This document shows positions 58,730 through 64,000 of a stretch of 64,000 nt of DNA, piece by piece. The stretch covers positions 1 to 64,000 of the forward strand of contig JABDGQ010000006.1 in assembly GCA_013285965.1 (NCBI GenBank), given 5' to 3'. A program made the translations under genes and the position numbers. The notes beneath the pieces are model-generated. The model did not search any database. It worked only from the letters and a program-made list of their open reading frames with translations, and had not been told where the DNA came from. Position 1 is the stretch's first letter, and each line of letters begins with the position of its first letter. Source of the stretch: Chlamydiota bacterium (GTDB lineage Bacteria; Chlamydiota; Chlamydiia; Chlamydiales; Parachlamydiaceae).

Positions 58730-60073
58730 ATGCCTTCATACACTAGTCTTGCTAGCTCTTCTGTTATAACACAGGTTGCTTCACAAGCAGCATCATTAAA
58801 TTCTTTTGGTGCAAGAGATCGTCCAAATGTTGTTAGTGTTGTTTTGGGTGGTGGAGAAGGAAAGCGACTATATCCTTTGACTCTTACTTGCAGCAAGCCG
58901 GCAATCAATTTTGCCGGTAAATATCGACTAGTTGATATACCCGTTTCTAATTCAATTCATGCCGGTTTTCGTACTTTTGTCCTCACACAATTTCTGGCCT
59001 CCTCACTGCATCATCATCTTTTTCAGACCTATATTCAGAATGGAAAATTTGGTACTACTCTTGAAATTCTAACTGCCGAGCAAAAACCTACCCAAAAAAG
59101 TTGGTACTTAGGTACTGCTGATGCTGTCAGGCAAAATATTGATTATTTGTTGGAGACTCAAGCAGAATATTTTTTAATTTTATCTGGTGATCAGATCTAC
59201 AACATGGATTTACAACAAATGGTGAATTTTGCCATTGTCTCCGATGTTGATGCTGTAGTTGCAACATTACCAGTAAATGTTCATGATGCATCTAGAATGG
59301 GTGTTTTAAAAATAAATCAACAGCAACACATTACAGAATTTCACGAAAAGCCCCAAGATGCTGCATTATTGCGTAGCTTAAGATGTGCTGTGAGAGGCCC
59401 TGAAAAGGGCGATGAGGGCTGTTATTTAGCTTCTATGGGCATTTATTTGTTTAAGCGGCGTGCTTTAGTGGATTTACTACAAAAAGATCCACGTGAAGAT
59501 TTTGGTAAACACTTGATTCCAACGCAAGTGGCCCATGGTAAAATAGCTGCGTTTTTGCATGATGGCTATTGGGAAGATATCGGGACTATTGCCACTTTTT
59601 ATGCCGCCAATATGGCTATGACAAGTCCCACAGCTCCTTTTAATCTTTATGATAAAAAGCGCCCTATTTTTAGTTGTCGTTATGAGGTACCACCCACACA
59701 AATAACACAAACGGACATCAAAGCGGCATTGTTATGCGAAGGGGGGGTGATTGAAGCTGATTCTATTAATCACAGCATTATTGGGCCTCGTTCAGTAATA
59801 CATAAAGGAGCTATCATTGCCGATTCCTATCTGATGGGTAATGATTACTATGAAATGCCTACCCATGATTATCATCGTTTACCACCCATCCCCCATATTG
59901 GTGAGGAGACCATTATTCGCAATGCCATTATTGATAAGAATGTAGTGATTGGCAAACATGTGCAATTGATTAATAAGCAAAAATTAAGCAATTATGATGG
60001 ACCAGTATTTATTCGCGATGGCATTATTATCGTACCACGTGGGGCAGTCATTCCCGACGGTTTTATTTTATAG
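58730..60073 (+). CDS. glgC: Glucose-1-phosphate adenylyltransferase
   Basis: 'VVLGGGEGKRLYPLTLTCSKPAINFAGKYRLVDIPVSNSIHAG', 'YWEDIGTIATFYAANM'. Confidence 0.93.
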   Translation: MPSYTSLASSSVITQVASQAASLNSFGARDRPNVVSVVLGGGEGKRLYPLTLTCSKPAINFAGKYRLVDIPVSNSIHAGFRTFVLTQFLASSLHHHLFQTYIQNGKFGTTLEILTAEQKPTQKSWYLGTADAVRQNIDYLLETQAEYFLILSGDQIYNMDLQQMVNFAIVSDVDAVVATLPVNVHDASRMGVLKINQQQHITEFHEKPQDAALLRSLRCAVRGPEKGDEGCYLASMGIYLFKRRALVDLLQKDPREDFGKHLIPTQVAHGKIAAFLHDGYWEDIGTIATFYAANMAMTSPTAPFNLYDKKRPIFSCRYEVPPTQITQTDIKAALLCEGGVIEADSINHSIIGPRSVIHKGAIIADSYLMGNDYYEMPTHDYHRLPPIPHIGEETIIRNAIIDKNVVIGKHVQLINKQKLSNYDGPVFIRDGIIIVPRGAVIPDGFIL

Positions 60074-60091
60074 GATTAAAGTGTAATTTTC

Positions 60092-60838
60092 ATGGCTGTA
60101 TGGGCAATTGGTGATTTACATTTATCTTTTGGCATTCCAAATAAAAGCATGGATGTATTTGGAGCGCGTTGGCACAATCATGCTCACCGTATTAAAGAAG
60201 CTTGGCAAGCAGTTGTAGCCAGCGATGATCTAGTTTTAATACCTGGAGATATTTGTTGGGCGACTAATTTAACTCAAGCCCGCGAAAATTTAATGTGGAT
60301 TGACAGTTTGCCGGGTACTAAAGTTTTACTTAAAGGTAATCATGATTATTGGTGGCCTAGTTCTATAACTAAGTTAATGGCGCTAGCGCCACCAACATGT
60401 CATTTTATTCACAATAATAGTTTTTTATGGCATGAAATTGTCATTGCTGGTGCTCGTCTTTGGGATATTCCAAACATTAGCTTTGATGCCGCTATCGATT
60501 TTAATCCGCAATTTGATTCACAAAAAGAAGTGCAGAGTATAGTCGAAAGTGATAAGATTTACCGTCGAGATCTAATTCGCTTAGAAACAAGCCTTAAAAG
60601 TATGCCTAGTTCTGCACAAGTTCGTATTGCTATGACCCACTATCCACCGATAGGGTTGCATTTTGAGGAGACAGAGGCCTCGCGCTTGCTTGAAAAATTT
60701 GACATCAATATTTGTGTGTTTGGCCATCTACATCAAACCAAACCGCACATAAAATTATTTGGTCAACATAACGGAGTGCACTACTATATGGTGGCTTGTG
60801 ATGCTTTAGATAATTTTACACCATTAAAAATCCTATAA
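60092..60838 (+). CDS. Calcineurin-like metallophosphoesterase
   Basis: 'WAIGDLHLSFG', 'LIPGDICWA', 'LLKGNHDYWW', 'FGHLHQ'. Confidence 0.9.
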   Translation: MAVWAIGDLHLSFGIPNKSMDVFGARWHNHAHRIKEAWQAVVASDDLVLIPGDICWATNLTQARENLMWIDSLPGTKVLLKGNHDYWWPSSITKLMALAPPTCHFIHNNSFLWHEIVIAGARLWDIPNISFDAAIDFNPQFDSQKEVQSIVESDKIYRRDLIRLETSLKSMPSSAQVRIAMTHYPPIGLHFEETEASRLLEKFDINICVFGHLHQTKPHIKLFGQHNGVHYYMVACDALDNFTPLKIL

Positions 60839-60854
60839 CTATTGTTAGATCATT

Positions 60855-62312
60855 ATGGCTGAAACTGGCATCAAAATAAAAACAGCGCCACACTCTAAAG
60901 AAGCGGAAATGATGGTGCTCGGTTGCATGTTGACAAGTGTTAACAGCCTGAATATTTCATCAGATGCCTTAGATGATGTCGATTTCTATTTTACCGAACA
61001 CAAAATCATTTTCCACGCTCTGAAAACCGCCTATAAACAAGATCGTCCTGTCGATATTCATTTGATTTCAGAGGAATTAAAGCGACAAGATAAACTAGTA
61101 ACAGTGGGTGGTTTAGTTTATTTAACTACCCTGGCGCAATATGCTGGTACCTCGGCTTTTATCGAGGAATATGTCAAATTAGTTCGTCAAAAGTCTTTAT
61201 TGCGCAAAATGATTAATACTGCGCAATTGATAGAAAAAACGGCTTTAGAAGAGCCTCAAGATGTTTATACAGCTTTAGATGATGCTCAACAGCGTTTTTT
61301 TCAAATTTCACAAACAGCACACTCCTCTAGCGGCGTATTAATTTCGGAATTATTTTCCGGCGTCCGTTCAACATCAGGTATCCCCTATATAAAAGAACTG
61401 CAAGCTCGCCAAGAGCGTTACGCACAACGCAAACCTGGTGAAAATGAAATTGCCGGTATCGCCTCTCATTTCATTGATTTTGATAAGATGATCAATGGAC
61501 TTAACAACTCTAACTTAATGATATTAGCGGCACGGCCAGCGATGGGGAAAACCTCATTTGCTTTAAATATTGCTGAGAATGTTTGTTTTGATAATAACAT
61601 GCCTGTGGGCATTTTTTCGCTGGAAATGTCCGCTGAACAATTATTGCATCGCATTATTTGCTCACAATCCAAAGTTAAATCTGATCAAATTACTACCGGC
61701 GCCTTGAATGGATCAGAGTATCAACGTATTGTGACCTCCGTAGATAAGATGCAGCGCCATGTAATGGTAATTGATGATCAGGCCGGTTTAAAAATTACTG
61801 ACTTGCGAGCGCGAGCGCGCCGCATGAAAGAAATTTATGGCATTCGTCTATTGATTATAGATTACTTGCAGTTGATTTCCGGATCCGGATCAAGCCGCAT
61901 GGCTGAGAATCGGCAGCATGAGATTTCAGAGATTTCGCGCATGTTAAAAAATTTAGCACGCGAATTAGATATTCCCATTATTTGTTTATCGCAGTTGTCG
62001 CGGCGTGTCGAAGAGCGTCCTGATCATCGGCCTGTAATGAGCGACTTGCGCGAAAGCGGTAGTATTGAGCAAGATGCTGATATTGTGATGTTTTTATTGC
62101 GCCGCGAATATTACAATAAAGATGATAAACCGGGTTTGGCAGAATTAATCATTGCCAAAAATCGACATGGTAAAATCGGTACTGTCAATTTATTCTTCCA
62201 AAAAGATTACGCGCAATTTGCTAATTATAGTTCATTGAAAAGTGATGATGAAACAGTTAGTTTAAAGCATATGGATTCAGAAACTAAGGCAGCTTTTGCC
62301 TACTTTTCTTAA
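60855..62312 (+). CDS. dnaB: Replicative DNA helicase
   Basis: 'MILAARPAMGKTSFALNIAENV', 'LIIDYLQLISGSG', 'LSQLSRRVEERPDHRPVMSDLRESGSIEQDADIVMFLLR'. Confidence 0.96.
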   Translation: MAETGIKIKTAPHSKEAEMMVLGCMLTSVNSLNISSDALDDVDFYFTEHKIIFHALKTAYKQDRPVDIHLISEELKRQDKLVTVGGLVYLTTLAQYAGTSAFIEEYVKLVRQKSLLRKMINTAQLIEKTALEEPQDVYTALDDAQQRFFQISQTAHSSSGVLISELFSGVRSTSGIPYIKELQARQERYAQRKPGENEIAGIASHFIDFDKMINGLNNSNLMILAARPAMGKTSFALNIAENVCFDNNMPVGIFSLEMSAEQLLHRIICSQSKVKSDQITTGALNGSEYQRIVTSVDKMQRHVMVIDDQAGLKITDLRARARRMKEIYGIRLLIIDYLQLISGSGSSRMAENRQHEISEISRMLKNLARELDIPIICLSQLSRRVEERPDHRPVMSDLRESGSIEQDADIVMFLLRREYYNKDDKPGLAELIIAKNRHGKIGTVNLFFQKDYAQFANYSSLKSDDETVSLKHMDSETKAAFAYFS

Positions 62313-62407
62313 AGATTGATCGCTTGCTATCATTTTTTTATTTGCAAGATCGCTCACATTTGCTAGCCTGGCTTCATATGATAATGTAGTAACTACAAGG
62401 TGAAAGT

Positions 62408-63940
62408 ATGCTGCGCAGAATACTCGATTATCAACTATCTTTAACCGCCAAAGGAAAACCATTAGCGCGTCTGCGCCCTTTAGTTGAAGCCGTTGATACT
62501 TTTCTTTATGAAGCCCCACTCAATACGAAAAAACATCCTCATATTAGAGATGCTCTGGATGTCAAACGATTGATGATGATCGTGGTCTTTGCATTAATTC
62601 CATGTACGTTTATGGCAGTATGGAATACTGGTTTGCAAAGTTTTGTATATAGCAGTGGTGACTATAAACTAATGGATGAATATTTAGCTGGTTCACAGTC
62701 TATAGTTGGCTATTTTAATTTTGCCCTCAAAGATGCTCGTTATTTGGATATTTTAAAACTGGGATTGATCGCCTTTTTACCAGTCATGTTGATCTCTTAT
62801 GCTGTTGGCGGATTGTGCGAAGCTTTATTTGCTGTAGTGCGTCAGCATGAAATATCAGAAGGTTTTTTAGTGACTGGTATTTTATACGCTCTAATATTAC
62901 CGCCCACTATTCCCTATTGGATGGTGGCTGTGGGCGTAGCTATTGGAGTAGCGCTTGCTAAAGAAGTTTTTGGTGGATCGGGGATGAACATCGTTAATCC
63001 AGCATTAGCCTGCCGAGCGTTTCTTTTTTTTACTTTTCCTGGAAAAATGTCCGGCGATGTCTGGGTAGGTACTAATCCCACTACCATACGCGAAAGCTTG
63101 TTGAAGATGAACAAAGAGGCTGGTACCAATAGTTTAGATGGATATAGTCAAGCTACTTTCCTCTCACAGTTTAATGTTCCTGTTGAGGTTAAACGTATTC
63201 ATGTCGATGCCATTGCCGCTCAAAAAATAGGCCCAGCGGTAAATACCTATCCGGCTGTGGAAAAACAATTTCATAAGTGGCAAGCGGCGGTTGCATCTGA
63301 GCCATCCACTTTAACACAGCTTAATAACGATCAATTACAAACGTTTGTCACAGCTCCTTTGCAAGAAGGAGGATTAGGATTGTCTTCGGATAACTATGCC
63401 AATGCCTACCATTTTGCATCGCTAAATTATGGCTTAGGGGCACACGGTGACTGGAATTATTTTTTTGGCGATAGACTTGGATCCATGGGGGAAACATCTG
63501 TATTTGCTTGTTTATTAGGGGCTATATTTTTGATTTGGACAAAAATTGGTTCGTGGCGCACCATGTGTGGAATGTTGTTAGGTGCCTTTATCACTGCTTT
63601 ACTTTTTGAATGGGGCGCACATTGGCTTGGTGAAGATGGTGGTGCTTGGTTTCCTGCTACATTAGCCTTTCCGGCTTATAAACATTTATTGCTTGGTGGT
63701 TTATCTTTTGGAATAGTGTTTATGATTACCGATCCGGTTTCTTCACCTTCCATGAATGGAGCGCGCTGGTTATACGGAGCGTTTGCCGGTATTGTTACTA
63801 TTATTATCCGTATTATCAATCCAGCTTATCCTGAAGGAGTAATGTTGGCAATATTAATGGCTAATGTATTTGCCCCACTCTTTGATCATTATGTGGTACA
63901 TTATTATAGAAAGAGGAGTCTGCGCCGTGTCGAAGCTTAG
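62408..63940 (+). CDS. nqrB: Na+-translocating NADH:quinone reductase subunit B
   Basis: 'KEVFGGSGMNIVNPALACRAFLFFTFPGKMSGD', 'FMITDPVSSPSMNGARWLYGAFAG'; long insertion typical of chlamydial NqrB. Confidence 0.94.
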   Translation: MLRRILDYQLSLTAKGKPLARLRPLVEAVDTFLYEAPLNTKKHPHIRDALDVKRLMMIVVFALIPCTFMAVWNTGLQSFVYSSGDYKLMDEYLAGSQSIVGYFNFALKDARYLDILKLGLIAFLPVMLISYAVGGLCEALFAVVRQHEISEGFLVTGILYALILPPTIPYWMVAVGVAIGVALAKEVFGGSGMNIVNPALACRAFLFFTFPGKMSGDVWVGTNPTTIRESLLKMNKEAGTNSLDGYSQATFLSQFNVPVEVKRIHVDAIAAQKIGPAVNTYPAVEKQFHKWQAAVASEPSTLTQLNNDQLQTFVTAPLQEGGLGLSSDNYANAYHFASLNYGLGAHGDWNYFFGDRLGSMGETSVFACLLGAIFLIWTKIGSWRTMCGMLLGAFITALLFEWGAHWLGEDGGAWFPATLAFPAYKHLLLGGLSFGIVFMITDPVSSPSMNGARWLYGAFAGIVTIIIRIINPAYPEGVMLAILMANVFAPLFDHYVVHYYRKRSLRRVEA

Positions 63941-64000
63941 CAATCTATTAGCAAGTAGGCGTCAAGAATATTCCTATACTTTGTGGTTTATGGTGTTGCT
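63927..64000 (+). CDS. nqrC: NqrC N-terminus (truncated by window edge)
   Basis: GTG start overlapping the nqrB end: MSKLSNLLASRRQEYSYTLWFMVL...; position in the nqr operon. Confidence 0.65.
   Translation, partial: MSKLSNLLASRRQEYSYTLWFMVL

Overview
AT-rich 64-kb window that reads as a chromosome segment of an environmental (amoeba- or arthropod-associated type) member of the Chlamydiae. Support comes from gene order I recognise: rpmE2-prfA-prmC-ffh-rpsP-trmD-rplS-rnhB, mfd next to alaS, NqrB with a large insertion, a CHLPS-43kDa-type hydrolase, glgC, and a T2SS secretin. Most of the window is housekeeping: translation, tRNA modification, Mfd, DnaB, AlaS, IleS, a bo3-type cyoABCD oxidase, and NqrB with the start of NqrC. 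Interspersed are accessory or host-interaction candidates: an LRR protein, three ankyrin proteins, an Inc-like bilobed membrane protein, an EExxxR (CPBP-like) membrane protein, several orphan proteins, and a stress island (HdeD, DUF892, glycine-zipper and BON proteins plus an unlisted 26-aa membrane peptide). The strongest non-standard signals are: (1) a reconstructable segmental duplication at 51.6-58.6 kb that made an ankyrin/prolyl-oligopeptidase chimera and left fossils of terC and of an orphan gene between two ankyrin genes; (2) a ~165-bp MITE-like family with ~28-bp terminal inverted repeats, one copy with a perfect 8-bp target duplication, plus solo ends that supply the stop codons or C-terminal residues of neighbouring genes; (3) a second palindromic family (AATAGACTTCTTTCGAAAGAAGTCTATT), including a perfect 44-bp palindrome; (4) a duplicated and decayed hdeD locus flanking the LRR gene. 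No CRISPR array, rRNA or prophage was seen. All calls come from reading the sequence and supplied ORFs; no database search was run.
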